Notes under the pieces: generated by a model
Database searches by the model: none
Told to the model about the DNA's origin: nothing
Seen by the model: the letters and a program-made list of their open reading frames with translations, nothing else
Shown: piece by piece, positions 15,362 to 25,204 of the stretch
Position numbering within the stretch: the first letter of the stretch is position 1
Layout: every line of letters starts with the position of its first letter
Source: Ferdinandcohnia sp047238305
Lineage (GTDB): Bacteria; Bacillota; Bacilli; Bacillales; Bacillaceae_L
Length of the DNA stretch: 64,000 nt
Direction of reading: 5' to 3'
NCBI RefSeq assembly: GCF_047238305.1
Contig: NZ_JBDFMO010000001.1
Location: 558,001 to 622,000 of the forward strand
Position numbers and translations under genes: made by a program

Positions 15362-16969
15362 ATGAAAAAACGTTTCTTACAAACGTTAGTACTTTTTGTT
15401 GCTCTTTCAGCTGTTTTAATGGCTTGTGGCAACAAAGACTCAAATAGTGGCGATTCTTCATCATCTGCTAAAGATGAAGCGCAAACTACATTAATTTATG
15501 GTCGTGGAGCTGATACAACTTCACTTGACCCAGGTGTTGTAACTGATGGTGAATCACTAAAAGTTACTGAAAACATTTTTGATACTCTTTTAGATTATGA
15601 AGAGGAAACTACAGAGGTTAAGCCTGCTTTAGCAACTGAATGGACAATCTCTGATGATTCTTTAGAGTATACCTTCACATTAAAAGAAGGTGTAAAATTC
15701 CATGATGGTACAGATTTCAACGCAGATGCTGTTGTTTACAACTTTGAACGTTGGATGAGCGGTGGCACAGATGGTGCATTCGTATACTACGCTGCTATGT
15801 TTGGTGGCTTTAAAGATGACGAAGGACATGTCATTAAATCTGTTGAAGCAGTGGATGACTATACTGTAAAATTCACACTTAAACGCCCACAAGCACCATT
15901 TTTAAACAACCTAGCAATGGGTCCATTTGGAATTGCTAGTCCAACAGCTATTGAAGAACAAGGCGATAAATTTGGTGAGAATCCAGTTGGTACTGGACCA
16001 TTCGTTTTCAAAGAATGGAAACGTAATGACACTATAACTCTTGAAAGAAATGAAGATTATTGGGCAGGAGCTCCAAAACTTGAAAAAGTTATTTTCAGAG
16101 TCATTCCAGATAACTCAGCTCGTCTAACTGCTTTAAAAACAGGTGAAATCGATCTAATGGATGGAGTAAATCCAAGTGACGTTTCACAAATCGAAAGCGA
16201 TTCTGCATTGCAAGTATTATTACGTCCAGGTATGAACATTGGATACTTTGGTTTTAACACTGAAATGGAACCATTTAATAATCCAACAGTACGTCAAGCA
16301 CTTAACTATGCTGTTGATAAACAATCGATCATCGATACATTCTATGCGGGTAACGCAGATCCAGCTGTTAACCCTTATCCTTCATTTATGCCAGGATACA
16401 ATGACGAAATCGAAGGATATGCATATGATTTAGACAAAGCAAAAGAACTTCTTGCTGAAGCTGGATATCCAGATGGTTTCAAAATGGAGCTTTGGACATT
16501 CACAAACCCAAGAGATTATATGCCTGAACCACAAAAGATTGCTGAAGCCATTCAAGCTGACTTTGCAAAAATTGGGGTAGAAGTTGAAATCGTCACATAC
16601 GATTGGACAACCTTCCTTGAAAAAGTTCAAAACGGCGAAGCACAATCTTACCTTGCAGGTTGGATTGGTGACAATGGTGATCCAGATAACTTCTTATATG
16701 TATTATTAGACCAAGATAGCATTGACGGAAATAACTATTCACGTTATGCAAACCAAGAGTTACATGATCTTCTTATTGCAGCACAAACTGAAACAGACGA
16801 TGCAAAAAGAAATGACATGTATAAACAAGCCCAGGAAATCATTCATACTGATGCTCCTTGGATTCCAATCGCACACGCACGTGCAGCTTTAGCTGCTAGC
16901 AGCAGCCTAAAAGGATTTATTCCACATCCTACAGGTGTAGACAAATTTACAAACGTATATTTTGAATAA
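15362..16969 (+). CDS. peptide-binding lipoprotein (SBP_bac_5 family), system 1
   Basis: A 535-residue extracellular binding lipoprotein. The signal peptide ends in the lipobox LMAC (Cys about residue 22), followed by a Ser/Asp linker and the family-5 solute-binding fold (SLDPG near 60, TEWTISDDSLEYTFTLKEGV, GTGPFVFKEW). The overall pattern is closest to dipeptide-binding proteins. The ATG at 15362 follows GGAGGGG. A hairpin with a short T-tract follows the stop and should lower read-through into the permease genes, so the binding protein is made in excess, a common arrangement for ABC importers. Confidence 0.93.
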   Translation: MKKRFLQTLVLFVALSAVLMACGNKDSNSGDSSSSAKDEAQTTLIYGRGADTTSLDPGVVTDGESLKVTENIFDTLLDYEEETTEVKPALATEWTISDDSLEYTFTLKEGVKFHDGTDFNADAVVYNFERWMSGGTDGAFVYYAAMFGGFKDDEGHVIKSVEAVDDYTVKFTLKRPQAPFLNNLAMGPFGIASPTAIEEQGDKFGENPVGTGPFVFKEWKRNDTITLERNEDYWAGAPKLEKVIFRVIPDNSARLTALKTGEIDLMDGVNPSDVSQIESDSALQVLLRPGMNIGYFGFNTEMEPFNNPTVRQALNYAVDKQSIIDTFYAGNADPAVNPYPSFMPGYNDEIEGYAYDLDKAKELLAEAGYPDGFKMELWTFTNPRDYMPEPQKIAEAIQADFAKIGVEVEIVTYDWTTFLEKVQNGEAQSYLAGWIGDNGDPDNFLYVLLDQDSIDGNNYSRYANQELHDLLIAAQTETDDAKRNDMYKQAQEIIHTDAPWIPIAHARAALAASSSLKGFIPHPTGVDKFTNVYFE

Positions 16970-16979
16970 TAGTTAAGAA

Positions 16980-17002
16980 GGGGAGTCTTGTTACTCCCCT
17001 TT
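16980..17002 (+). terminator. partial terminator (attenuator) between binding-protein and permease genes, system 1
   Basis: Seven-pair stem GGGGAGT/ACTCCCC, six-base loop, then TTTATAG. The weak T-tract suggests partial termination. Confidence 0.65.
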
Positions 17003-17010
17003 ATAGATGT

Positions 17011-17098
17011 TGTTCAAAGGTCCGGTGAAAATGACACATCGAATAGAGTGACTTCATATCAAGATGACAGGCTCCTTTTCATCCTCCTTTTTTGAACA
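17011..17098. repeat. dispersed hairpin-like repeat, copy 2
   Basis: Begins TGTTCAAAG and ends TTTTGAACA, with CCGGTGAAAATG, TCCTTTTC and the flanking ACTTATCCA shared with the copy at 8645-8721. It separates the attenuator from the permease genes. Confidence 0.7.
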
Positions 17099-17128
17099 CA
17101 AACTTATCCATCAAAAGGGGTGAACATA

Positions 17129-18133
17129 ATGCTTTCATATACGGTTCGCCGTTTACTCATGTTAATTCCGGTTTTAATCGGAATGTCTCTTATCGTGTTC
17201 TTTATGCTACGGCTTATCCCTGGTGACCCAGCAGATGCTATATTGGGTGAAAAAGCATCACCCGCTGCCAAAGAAGCATTAACTCAGCAGCTCGGGCTGG
17301 ACGAGCCATGGTATACACAATATTTTTCGTACATCGGTGATTTACTCCATGGTGATTTAGGAGAATCACTTCGCACCCGCTCACCTATTTCTGAAGAAAT
17401 TTGGCCATTTTTAGCTGCGACTTTTGAGCTTGCACTCGTTGCCATGATTATTGCCGTTGTGATTGGTGTTAATGCTGGAATCATTAGTGCATGGTTTCAA
17501 AACTCATGGTTTGATTATACAGCGATGGTTCTTGCTCTTATCGGTGTCTCCATTCCTATCTTTTGGCTCGGGTTAATGGAACAATGGATTTTCGCCCTTG
17601 AGCTAAACTGGTTACCTTCACTAGGAAGAGAGAATATTCGTGATCCAATTGAACCAATCACGCACTTATTTTTACTAGACACGTTAATCCAAGGGAATTT
17701 TAATCAATTTGTTGTTGCATTGAAACACTTAATCTTACCAAGCATAGCATTAGCAACAATCCCTATGGCGATTATTGCAAGAATGACAAGATCGAGCATG
17801 CTAGAAGTGATGCGTTCAGACTATATTCGAACAGCAAGAGCAAAAGGTCAAAAAATGTTTTGGGTTGTTTATAAACACTCCTTAAAAAATGCATTTATTC
17901 CGGTTTTAACTACAATTGGACTCCAAATGGGACTTCTTCTAGGTGGAGCTATCCTTACTGAAACTATTTTCAGTTGGCCTGGTATCGGAAGATATATTTA
18001 TGAAGCTATTTCTTTTAGAGATTACCCTGTTGTTCAATCAGGCGTATTACTCATTGCAGCGATTTTCGTATTTATTAACCTAATTGTTGACTTACTATAC
18101 GCAGTATTTGATCCACGCATTAAATATCAATAA
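17129..18133 (+). CDS. oligopeptide/dipeptide ABC transporter permease (OppB/DppB type), system 1
   Basis: A 334-residue permease with six predicted helices and the usual N-terminus MLSYTVRRLLMLIPVLIGMSLIVFFM, then LRLIPGDPADAILG. The EAA-loop is seen at RTARAKGQKMFWVVYKHSLKN. It opens the permease pair and is separated from the binding-protein gene by an attenuator and a repeat. The ATG at 17129 is eight bases after AAAGGGG. Confidence 0.92.
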   Translation: MLSYTVRRLLMLIPVLIGMSLIVFFMLRLIPGDPADAILGEKASPAAKEALTQQLGLDEPWYTQYFSYIGDLLHGDLGESLRTRSPISEEIWPFLAATFELALVAMIIAVVIGVNAGIISAWFQNSWFDYTAMVLALIGVSIPIFWLGLMEQWIFALELNWLPSLGRENIRDPIEPITHLFLLDTLIQGNFNQFVVALKHLILPSIALATIPMAIIARMTRSSMLEVMRSDYIRTARAKGQKMFWVVYKHSLKNAFIPVLTTIGLQMGLLLGGAILTETIFSWPGIGRYIYEAISFRDYPVVQSGVLLIAAIFVFINLIVDLLYAVFDPRIKYQ

Positions 18134-18155
18134 TGGAAAAGAGGTGGAATTGCAC

Positions 18156-19058
18156 ATGGCTGAAATGGCTCCTCAACAAGAATCAAATGTATCAGTCCAA
18201 CGGAATGACGATACAGTAGTCTCTCCTTGGAAAGATGCTTGGAAGGGATTTAAAAAGAATCGCTTAGCACTTGTTGGTACAGGGATTGTTGCTTTCTTTA
18301 TTTTAATAGCAATTTTCGCAGATGTTCTTGCTCCACAAAGCTATAAAGAATCAATCCTAGCAGATAGTCTGCAACCCCCATCCGCAGATCATTGGTTTGG
18401 GACGGATGACTTAGGGAGAGATATTTTCTCAAGAATTATTTTTGGTGCAAGAATCTCGTTATGGGTTGGATTCTTCGCAGTATTAGCCTCTGCGATTATC
18501 GGTTCTTTACTTGGTATTCTTGCTGGCTACTATGGAAAATGGGTTGATATGCTGATTTCTAGAACATTTGATATTTTGCTAGCATTCCCAAGCATCCTAT
18601 TAGCCATTGCAATTGTTGCAATTTTAGGACCATCCCTTCAAAACGCACTAATTGCAATTGCCATTATAAACGTCCCTAACTTTGGACGTCTTGTCCGTTC
18701 AAAGGTTATTAGTATCAAAGAAGAAGAATATATCATGGCGGCAAAGGCTATTGGGATGAAAGATTCTCGCATTCTTTTAAAACATATCCTTCCAAATAGC
18801 ATAACCCCCATTATCGTTCAGGGCTCGCTCGGAATTGCAACAGCCATACTTGAAGCAGCCGCTTTAGGATTTCTAGGTTTAGGTGCACAAGCTCCAGAGC
18901 CTGAATGGGGAAGAATGCTTAGTGATGCAAGAAGCTATATTCAACAAGCGCCTTGGACACTTATTTTCCCAGGGCTTGCTATTATGTTAACCGTATTAGG
19001 CTTTAACCTTATGGGTGATGGTCTTCGTGACGCACTAGATCCAAAAATGAAGAGTTAG
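18156..19058 (+). CDS. oligopeptide/dipeptide ABC transporter permease (OppC/DppC type), system 1
   Basis: A 300-residue permease. A soluble N-terminus of about 35 residues is followed by KNRLALVGTGIVAFFILIAI, the OppC-type first helix, then the GTDDLGRDIFSRIIFGARISL block and the EAA-loop AAKAIGMKDSRILLKHILPN. The ATG at 18156 follows GAGGTGG; an upstream in-frame start would overlap the previous gene without a ribosome-binding site. It is the last gene of the operon. Confidence 0.92.
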   Translation: MAEMAPQQESNVSVQRNDDTVVSPWKDAWKGFKKNRLALVGTGIVAFFILIAIFADVLAPQSYKESILADSLQPPSADHWFGTDDLGRDIFSRIIFGARISLWVGFFAVLASAIIGSLLGILAGYYGKWVDMLISRTFDILLAFPSILLAIAIVAILGPSLQNALIAIAIINVPNFGRLVRSKVISIKEEEYIMAAKAIGMKDSRILLKHILPNSITPIIVQGSLGIATAILEAAALGFLGLGAQAPEPEWGRMLSDARSYIQQAPWTLIFPGLAIMLTVLGFNLMGDGLRDALDPKMKS

Positions 19059-19071
19059 AAAAAGACAGAAA

Positions 19072-19102
19072 GCCTGCACCATCTCCGGTGCAGGCCTTTT
19101 TT
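19072..19102 (+). terminator. intrinsic terminator of oligopeptide operon 1
   Basis: Nine-pair GC-rich stem GCCTGCACC/GGTGCAGGC with a six-base loop and a T6 tail. Confidence 0.9.
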
Positions 19103-19127
19103 AACAGCGCATTCCTATTGGTAAAAA

Positions 19128-19508
19128 TCAATTAATTTTAACCTGAGCACCTCTTGTAACAGTGTTGCTGATTGTACATGCTCTTTCTGCGGAAACGATA
19201 ATTTTACGTTTATATTCATCTGATAACCGGTCGGGAAGTGTAATCGACACATTAAACTTTTCAAAGCGAGAAGGACTGTTTGCTGCTTTAATACCTGTAA
19301 CTTCTACGGAGAATTCACCATCGTTAACCTCAACACCGTCCCTCTCAAACATTCTTTGAATAACGATTGTCAAACACATTCCTATCGATGCTTCTAATAA
19401 CTCCTTAGGGTTTAATCCATTCGAATTCGGGGTAAAGCTCCCCTCTACCTGAAGTCCTTCCTCATTGTAGATCCCAAAACTGCCATTTTCTTTTTTAATA
19501 AAAGCCAT
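19128..19508 (-). CDS. OsmC family protein
   Basis: A 126-residue protein of the OsmC/Ohr fold. The two conserved cysteines are present, in GMCLTIVIQ (about residue 46) and ERACTISNT (about 111), the pair that forms the peroxide-reducing site in OsmC and Ohr. Early residues match the YadeE/OsmC-like branch more than Ohr. Role: probable thiol-dependent reduction of organic hydroperoxides. The ATG at 19508 is eight bases after GGAGG; the in-frame ATG 15 bases upstream overlaps that site. It lies between the ends of two converging peptide importers and has no obvious link to them. Confidence 0.85.
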   Translation of the reverse strand: MAFIKKENGSFGIYNEEGLQVEGSFTPNSNGLNPKELLEASIGMCLTIVIQRMFERDGVEVNDGEFSVEVTGIKAANSPSRFEKFNVSITLPDRLSDEYKRKIIVSAERACTISNTVTRGAQVKIN

Positions 19509-19560
19509 ATCATTTTCCTCCATTCATAAAATTCTATCGCTACTAGTCTAGTTATGTTAT

Positions 19561-20559
19561 TTACTCATACAAATGACAAGCAACATAATGGTTTGGAGCT
19601 ATCTCTCTTTTTTGAGGGATTTCTGTTCTACAAATATCATTTGCAAACGGACACCGAGTATGGAACATACAACCAGTTGGAGGATTTAAAGGCGAAGGGA
19701 TTTCCCCCTTCAATACAATTCTTTCCCTTTTTCGCGCTCGATGCTTACCTGGTACTGCAGAAAATAATGCCTGTGTATAAGGATGAAGTGGAGTTTCAAA
19801 TAAACTTTCTGTCGGAGCCTCCTCCACAATTTTACCTAAATACATAACACCGATTCGATCAGAGATATGGCGAACCACACTAATATCATGGGTAATGAAA
19901 AGGTATGAAAGTTGAAATTCATCCTGTAGTTGTTGTAATAGATTAATTACCTGTGATTGTATGGAAACATCTAATGCGGATACAGGCTCATCACAAATGA
20001 TAATTTCCGGATTTGATATTAAAGCCCGCGCTAATCCAAGTCGCTGACGTTGACCACCTGAAAACTCGTGTGGAAAGCGGTAATAGTGTTCAGCCTGCAT
20101 TCCTACTTTGTCTAAAATTTCAAATACCCGTTCGCGACGTTCATTTTTATTTGCCAATAATGAATGAATCGCCAAAGGTTCCTCCAATGTATCACCAACG
20201 CGTATGCGAGGATTCAGTGAAGAAAACGGATCCTGGAAAACCATTTGAAGCTCTTTACGCACGGGGCGAAGTTCTTTCTTAGATAAATCAAATATATTTT
20301 TATTTTTGTAGAAGACCTTTCCCGCAGTTGGCTTTATTAAATTCATCGCCGTTCTACCTGTTGTGCTCTTTCCACTTCCTGATTCTCCAACTAGCCCATA
20401 TGTCTCACCTTTAAAAACTTTAAACGAGACATCGTTTACTGCTTTAACCTTACCCTTAATTCCACCCAAACGTCCAAGTGGCCCGGTTACAGGAAAGTAC
20501 TTTTTAATACCTTGAACATCTAAAATCGGCTCATTTTCACTAGTAGATTGAAGAGTCAT
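19561..20559 (-). CDS. oligopeptide/dipeptide ABC transporter ATP-binding protein (OppF/DppF type), system 2
   Basis: A 332-residue ATPase. A longer N-terminus than its system-1 counterpart contains the insert PVTGPLGRLGGIKGKVKAV. Walker A GESGSGKST, DPFSSLNPRIRV, signature FSGGQRQRLGLARAL, Walker B IIICDEPVSALD and the C-terminal cluster GCMFHTRCPFANDIC are all intact. The ATG at 20559 follows AGGAGGG and overlaps nothing but the stop region of the D-type gene, two bases away. It ends the second operon (order A-B-C-D-F). Confidence 0.92.
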   Translation of the reverse strand: MTLQSTSENEPILDVQGIKKYFPVTGPLGRLGGIKGKVKAVNDVSFKVFKGETYGLVGESGSGKSTTGRTAMNLIKPTAGKVFYKNKNIFDLSKKELRPVRKELQMVFQDPFSSLNPRIRVGDTLEEPLAIHSLLANKNERRERVFEILDKVGMQAEHYYRFPHEFSGGQRQRLGLARALISNPEIIICDEPVSALDVSIQSQVINLLQQLQDEFQLSYLFITHDISVVRHISDRIGVMYLGKIVEEAPTESLFETPLHPYTQALFSAVPGKHRARKRERIVLKGEIPSPLNPPTGCMFHTRCPFANDICRTEIPQKREIAPNHYVACHLYE

Positions 20560-20560
20560 A

Positions 20561-21559
20561 TTATCCCTCCTCATGTTGGGCAATTTTCTCAAAATGCCAG
20601 CATCTTACTTTTTTATCTCCATCATATGTTCTTAATTCCGGAGTACTTTCTCTACAAAGTTCATCTGCGAATGGACAACGCTCAGCAAAACGACATCCTT
20701 TTGGAATATTATCTAATGAAGGTACACTACCCTCAATTACATGAAGTTTTTGCGACCGATCCCCTTCTAATTGAGGAATAGATTTCATTAACCCTTTTGT
20801 ATATGGATGAAGCGGTTTTGAGAAAAGGCTATCTACATCCGTTTCCTCTACAACCTGACCAAGATACATTACCATTACACGGGTACATATTTCAGAGACA
20901 ACCCCTAAATCATGCGTAATAAAAATGACACCCATTCCAAGTTTTTCGTTTAACTCCAAGATTAAATCTAAAATTTGAGATTGGATGGTAACATCTAAGG
21001 CAGTCGTCGGTTCATCTGCAATTAATAATTTTGGCTGACAAGATAAAGCCATCGCAATCATTACTCGTTGCTGCATACCACCTGAAAGCTGGTGTGGGTA
21101 TTCATTCACCCGCTTTTCTGGTGCTGGTATCCCTGTGAGCCTTAACATTTCAATTGCCTTTTCGGTCGCCACTTTTCTCGTCACGTTCTGGTGCAACAAA
21201 ATTGATTCTGAAATTTGATCACCAATTGTATATACGGGGTTTAATGAACTAAGTGGATCTTGAAAAATCATGGAGATATCATTTCCGCGAATTTTTTGCA
21301 TCTGTGAGATTGGCAGGTCTAGCAAATTCTGCCCACTAAGTTCGATTTCACCTTCATATTCTGCAGTATACTTTTCATCAAATAATCTCATGATTGACTG
21401 GGACATGACACTTTTTCCGCATCCAGATTCCCCAACGACACCAAGAATCTCACCTTTATCCACTTGAAAACTGATTCCATCTACAGCAGTTACACGCCCC
21501 CGCTCTGTATGAAAATGAGTTCTTAGGTTTTTCACGTTTAATAAAGGCTGCTTCTCCAT
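20561..21559 (-). CDS. oligopeptide/dipeptide ABC transporter ATP-binding protein (OppD/DppD type), system 2
   Basis: A 332-residue ATPase with Walker A GESGCGKS, DPLSSLNPVYTI, signature LSGGMQQRVMIAMAL, Walker B LLIADEPTTALD and the cysteine cluster GCRFAERCPFADELC. It pairs with the F-type ATPase downstream. A clear AAAGGAAGG precedes the ATG. Confidence 0.92.
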   Translation of the reverse strand: MEKQPLLNVKNLRTHFHTERGRVTAVDGISFQVDKGEILGVVGESGCGKSVMSQSIMRLFDEKYTAEYEGEIELSGQNLLDLPISQMQKIRGNDISMIFQDPLSSLNPVYTIGDQISESILLHQNVTRKVATEKAIEMLRLTGIPAPEKRVNEYPHQLSGGMQQRVMIAMALSCQPKLLIADEPTTALDVTIQSQILDLILELNEKLGMGVIFITHDLGVVSEICTRVMVMYLGQVVEETDVDSLFSKPLHPYTKGLMKSIPQLEGDRSQKLHVIEGSVPSLDNIPKGCRFAERCPFADELCRESTPELRTYDGDKKVRCWHFEKIAQHEEG

Positions 21560-21605
21560 GAATATACCTTCCTTTTTATAATCTATGTTTAATTCAAATA
21601 GGTTC

Positions 21606-22499
21606 CTATTTTTTCTTTGATGAATGTGGGTCTATTAAATCTCTTAACCCATCGCCAAGAAGATTTAAACCTAATACAGATAAAATAATCGCAATACCCG
21701 GGAACACAACCATCCACCAAGCCTTAAAAATGACTAGTTTACCAGCCTGTAAAATATTTCCCCAACTCGGGTCGGGTACCGGTACCCCTGCCCCTAGAAA
21801 ACTAAGTGCAGCTTCGGAGATAATGGTTTCAGCAAAAACGAATGTTGCTTGCACAACAAGCGGTGATATGGTGTTTGGAGCAATATGTCTCCATATAATA
21901 CGGAATGTACTTGCACCTTGCGCGTTCATCGCTTCGATATAAGTTTGTTCACGCACTACTAAAGCAGAAGAACGAACAATCCGAGCAATGTTTGGGGTAA
22001 ACACGATACTTAAAGCAATAATGACATTCATTGCTGATGGTCCTAATGCTGCCATTAAAGCAATCGCCAAAAGAATCCCTGGAATAGCCATTAACCCATC
22101 ACAAATGCGCATTAAAATATGATCCAACACTCGATAATAACTTGCATATAGTCCAATAATCATACCTAAAATTGATGAGATAACTGTTACCGCCAAACCT
22201 ACTCCAATTGACACTCTAGCACCATAGATAATCCTGGTTAGAAGGTCACGACCATACTCATCCGTACCTAGTAAATGCTCCGCACCAGGTGCTTGTAGCC
22301 TTTGTGATACTTTCATCTCATATGGATCAAAAGACATAAGGGAAGGACCTATTAGCGAAACCAGAATTAAGACAACAAATATGGCACTTCCAATGACCAT
22401 TAATTTATTTGAGAAAAACCTTCTTACCATTAATTGGCGCTGTTGCTTTTTTAAGTTTACTTTCATCTCATGGAATTTGTTTTCTCGATCTATTACCAC
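21606..22499 (-). CDS. oligopeptide/dipeptide ABC transporter permease (OppC/DppC type), system 2
   Basis: A 297-residue permease: basic N-terminus, first helix FFSNKLMVIGSAIFVVLILV, the GTDEYGRDLLTRIIYGARVS block and the EAA-loop MNAQGASTFRIIWRHIAPN. The start is taken as GTG at 22499 because GGGGAGG lies nine bases upstream. An internal ATG (MKVNLKK) is possible but has no site of similar quality. Confidence 0.9.
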   Translation of the reverse strand: MVIDRENKFHEMKVNLKKQQRQLMVRRFFSNKLMVIGSAIFVVLILVSLIGPSLMSFDPYEMKVSQRLQAPGAEHLLGTDEYGRDLLTRIIYGARVSIGVGLAVTVISSILGMIIGLYASYYRVLDHILMRICDGLMAIPGILLAIALMAALGPSAMNVIIALSIVFTPNIARIVRSSALVVREQTYIEAMNAQGASTFRIIWRHIAPNTISPLVVQATFVFAETIISEAALSFLGAGVPVPDPSWGNILQAGKLVIFKAWWMVVFPGIAIILSVLGLNLLGDGLRDLIDPHSSKKK

Positions 22500-22516
22500 C
22501 TGGTCAAACCTCCCCT

Positions 22517-23467
22517 CTATTTTTTATCGAGCCTAACTCTTGGATCAATGACACCATAAAGTAAATCAACGATAAGATTAATAAACACATATATTAACGT
22601 AACGAATAATACGACACCTTGTATAACAGCAAAATCTCTTCTTTCAATTGAGTTAATAATAAGCTGACCTAAGCCCGGTAAGTTAAAAATCGTTTCTACA
22701 ACTACTGCACCTGTCACTAATGTACCAAAGGATTGGCCGATTACAGTAAGAATAGGCAGGAATGCATTTCGTAGTGCATGCTTGAATATTACTTTCCTTT
22801 CTTTCACTCCTTTGGCCCGAGCAGTTTTAATAAAGTTCTTATTTAATACCTCAAGCATCGATGAACGGGTCATGCGAGCAACAAGTGCTGCTTGTATCGT
22901 TCCTAAGGCAATTGCTGGAAGAATCAAATATCTAATATGATTCCATAAACCTTCACTTAACGGATCATAACCAGCTACTGGAAGCCATTGTAAATACACA
23001 CCGAACGTTAACATGAGTAATAATCCAAGTAAAAAGCTTGGAACGGCCATCCCTAATAAGGAAATAATCATTAGTGATTGATCGGTAACAGAGCCCCTGC
23101 GATACGCTGCGATAATTCCAATTGGAATGGCAAGAAGTAAAGAAACAATTTCAGCTAAAATCGCTAGTGATACAGTGGGACCTAGATGATTCAGAATCGA
23201 TTCTGTCACTGGCTCATTCATAAAATAAGAATCACCAAAATCCCCCTGAAGAACTCCAGTAACCCAGTTCACATACTGTTGATAGATTGGTAGGTCTAGT
23301 CCCATTTCCTCATTCAATTTTTGAATTTGTTCTTCTGATGCTTCGATTCCTAGGATGGCAGCAGCCGGATCACCAGGAGTGAGATGGACAATGAGGAAAA
23401 TGGCCACTGATACAACAAACAACACTGGTATAAGTGATACTATTCTTTTGATAATATAACTAATCAA
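22517..23467 (-). CDS. oligopeptide/dipeptide ABC transporter permease (OppB/DppB type), system 2
   Basis: A 316-residue permease with six helices, N-terminus MISYIIKRIVSLIPVLFVVSVAIF trimmed to the usual OppB start, LTPGDPAAAILG and the EAA-loop KTARAKGVKERKVIFKHALRN. It is 17 bases upstream of the OppC-type gene and follows the binding-protein gene after a 100-base gap that holds a strong hairpin. Confidence 0.92.
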   Translation of the reverse strand: MISYIIKRIVSLIPVLFVVSVAIFLIVHLTPGDPAAAILGIEASEEQIQKLNEEMGLDLPIYQQYVNWVTGVLQGDFGDSYFMNEPVTESILNHLGPTVSLAILAEIVSLLLAIPIGIIAAYRRGSVTDQSLMIISLLGMAVPSFLLGLLLMLTFGVYLQWLPVAGYDPLSEGLWNHIRYLILPAIALGTIQAALVARMTRSSMLEVLNKNFIKTARAKGVKERKVIFKHALRNAFLPILTVIGQSFGTLVTGAVVVETIFNLPGLGQLIINSIERRDFAVIQGVVLFVTLIYVFINLIVDLLYGVIDPRVRLDKK

Positions 23468-23513
23468 AGGAGATTCCCCCTTTTAAAATATGAAAAATAT
23501 AATAGAACACATA

Positions 23514-23543
23514 GTCCTCCAATGCAATGAGGCATTGGAGGAC
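23514..23543 (-). terminator. hairpin between binding-protein and permease genes, system 2
   Basis: Perfect 12-pair stem GTCCTCCAATGC/GCATTGGAGGAC with a six-base loop. No proper T-tract follows, so it is more likely an mRNA-stabilising or attenuating structure that protects the binding-protein message than a full stop. Confidence 0.6.
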
Positions 23544-23568
23544 CTTGTACTCTTTTAAAATCAATGTT

Positions 23569-25140
23569 CTATTCAATTACTTTTGTATTCCAGATGATTG
23601 GTGCTTCGAACACTTCGAATCCTTCAAGTTTATCAGTTGTGGCAAGAATACTCTTGTACTGTCCGATAGCAGTTGAAGATAGGGTTTCGTATAGATAACC
23701 TTGTAATTCATCCCATTTTGCTGAAGATTCTTCTTCTGATGGGGCTTGTCTAATCGCTTTAATTAATTCGGTAACCTTCGGATCATTTAGCCCTGCCCAG
23801 TCAGGATTAACAGCTAACAACTGTGGAGGAGTTAACTGATAACCATTACTTGTAATAAAGATATCCCACTTTGTGAAATCATTTTTAGTTTCTAAGAAAG
23901 TTGGAAAATCGAAGCTATCGATTTTAACATTCATACCTAGTTGTCTTAACTGTTCTTGAACAACAGTTGTTGCAGTACTCATTTCAGCATAGTCACCTGT
24001 TGTTAATAGCGTAATTTCCTCGCCTTTGTAACCAGCTTCTTTTAATAAGGTTTTTGCTTTTTCAAGGTCTGCTTGGTTATATACATCCTTACCAGCATCC
24101 GTATTCCATTGAACTGCATTAGGATTCATATAACCTGGTTCTAATGTGTAAAGATCTTCGTTTACGAAGCTTGCCATCATAATTTCATCCATATTTAATG
24201 CGGTATTTACTGCTTGTCTCATTTTAACGTCAGCTAAAGCGCCATTGTTCGTATTAAAAAATAGTGTAAGTGTCCCACCAACAAAAGTGTGAACTTCCAC
24301 GTGATCTAAACTGTTAAGCTGTTCATAGCTTTCTGTTGGTATGCTGTCAGCGATATCGTACTCACCTGTTTGAATACCTGCAATACGTGTTGAATGATCT
24401 GTTACAAAATGATAAAACACATCATTTACAAATGCTTCTTTTTTACCAGCAAATCCGCTTGGCTCTTCTTCAACAGATTGGTAATCTTCATATTTGACCA
24501 AATGGATGTACTGGTCTTGCTTCCACTCCTCAAATTTGAACGGACCTGTTCCGATATATTCAGTTATCCCTTCAGCAGGAGCTGACTCAATGATTTCTTT
24601 TGGCATAATTGCAGGGAAATTAGATTGCGATGACATCACAATTAACACGTCAGATGTCGCATTTTCCAAACTTAATGTAACTGTGTATGGTCCCTCTGCT
24701 GCAAATTTTGCGTTAGCCAAAAGGGATTTCGCACGAGATGATTTTTCCAACCATCTATTCATTGAAGCGACCACATCTTCTGAAGTCATTTCTTTACCGT
24801 TATGAAATTTAATTCCTTCTCTTAAGGTAAAAGTATATGTTTTACCATCTTCACTTACATCAACAGATTTTGCTAACATTGGTGTTGGCTCATAATCTTT
24901 ATTTAATGTATAAAGTGTTTCAAATACATTGCCAGCTATATCTAAAGCAACCTGTGATACAGTCATGGCAGAATCTAATGTTGGAGGCTGCGCCGTTACT
25001 GCAATATTTATCTCATCTTTATAGGTTTTCTTATCTCCAGAAGCCCCTTCTTTATCTTTGGACCCTTCATTGCTGCATCCTATCAATGCAAAAGCTAATA
25101 CAAAAAGCAGAAAAATGATTCCAACTTTTTTATTTTTCAT
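23569..25140 (-). CDS. peptide-binding lipoprotein (SBP_bac_5 family), system 2
   Basis: A 523-residue lipoprotein with lipobox ALIGC (Cys about residue 22), then a family-5 binding fold (PTLDSAMTVSQVALDIAGNVFETL, GTGPFKFEEW). It diverges strongly from the system-1 protein, so the two importers likely take up different peptides. It is the first gene of operon 2, behind a sigma-A promoter. Confidence 0.93.
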   Translation of the reverse strand: MKNKKVGIIFLLFVLAFALIGCSNEGSKDKEGASGDKKTYKDEINIAVTAQPPTLDSAMTVSQVALDIAGNVFETLYTLNKDYEPTPMLAKSVDVSEDGKTYTFTLREGIKFHNGKEMTSEDVVASMNRWLEKSSRAKSLLANAKFAAEGPYTVTLSLENATSDVLIVMSSQSNFPAIMPKEIIESAPAEGITEYIGTGPFKFEEWKQDQYIHLVKYEDYQSVEEEPSGFAGKKEAFVNDVFYHFVTDHSTRIAGIQTGEYDIADSIPTESYEQLNSLDHVEVHTFVGGTLTLFFNTNNGALADVKMRQAVNTALNMDEIMMASFVNEDLYTLEPGYMNPNAVQWNTDAGKDVYNQADLEKAKTLLKEAGYKGEEITLLTTGDYAEMSTATTVVQEQLRQLGMNVKIDSFDFPTFLETKNDFTKWDIFITSNGYQLTPPQLLAVNPDWAGLNDPKVTELIKAIRQAPSEEESSAKWDELQGYLYETLSSTAIGQYKSILATTDKLEGFEVFEAPIIWNTKVIE

Positions 25141-25204
25141 TTGTTGTTCCCCCCACTACAGTTGTTTTTTATAGAAAATAGAGAAATACCGAGTAAACAC
25201 CTAG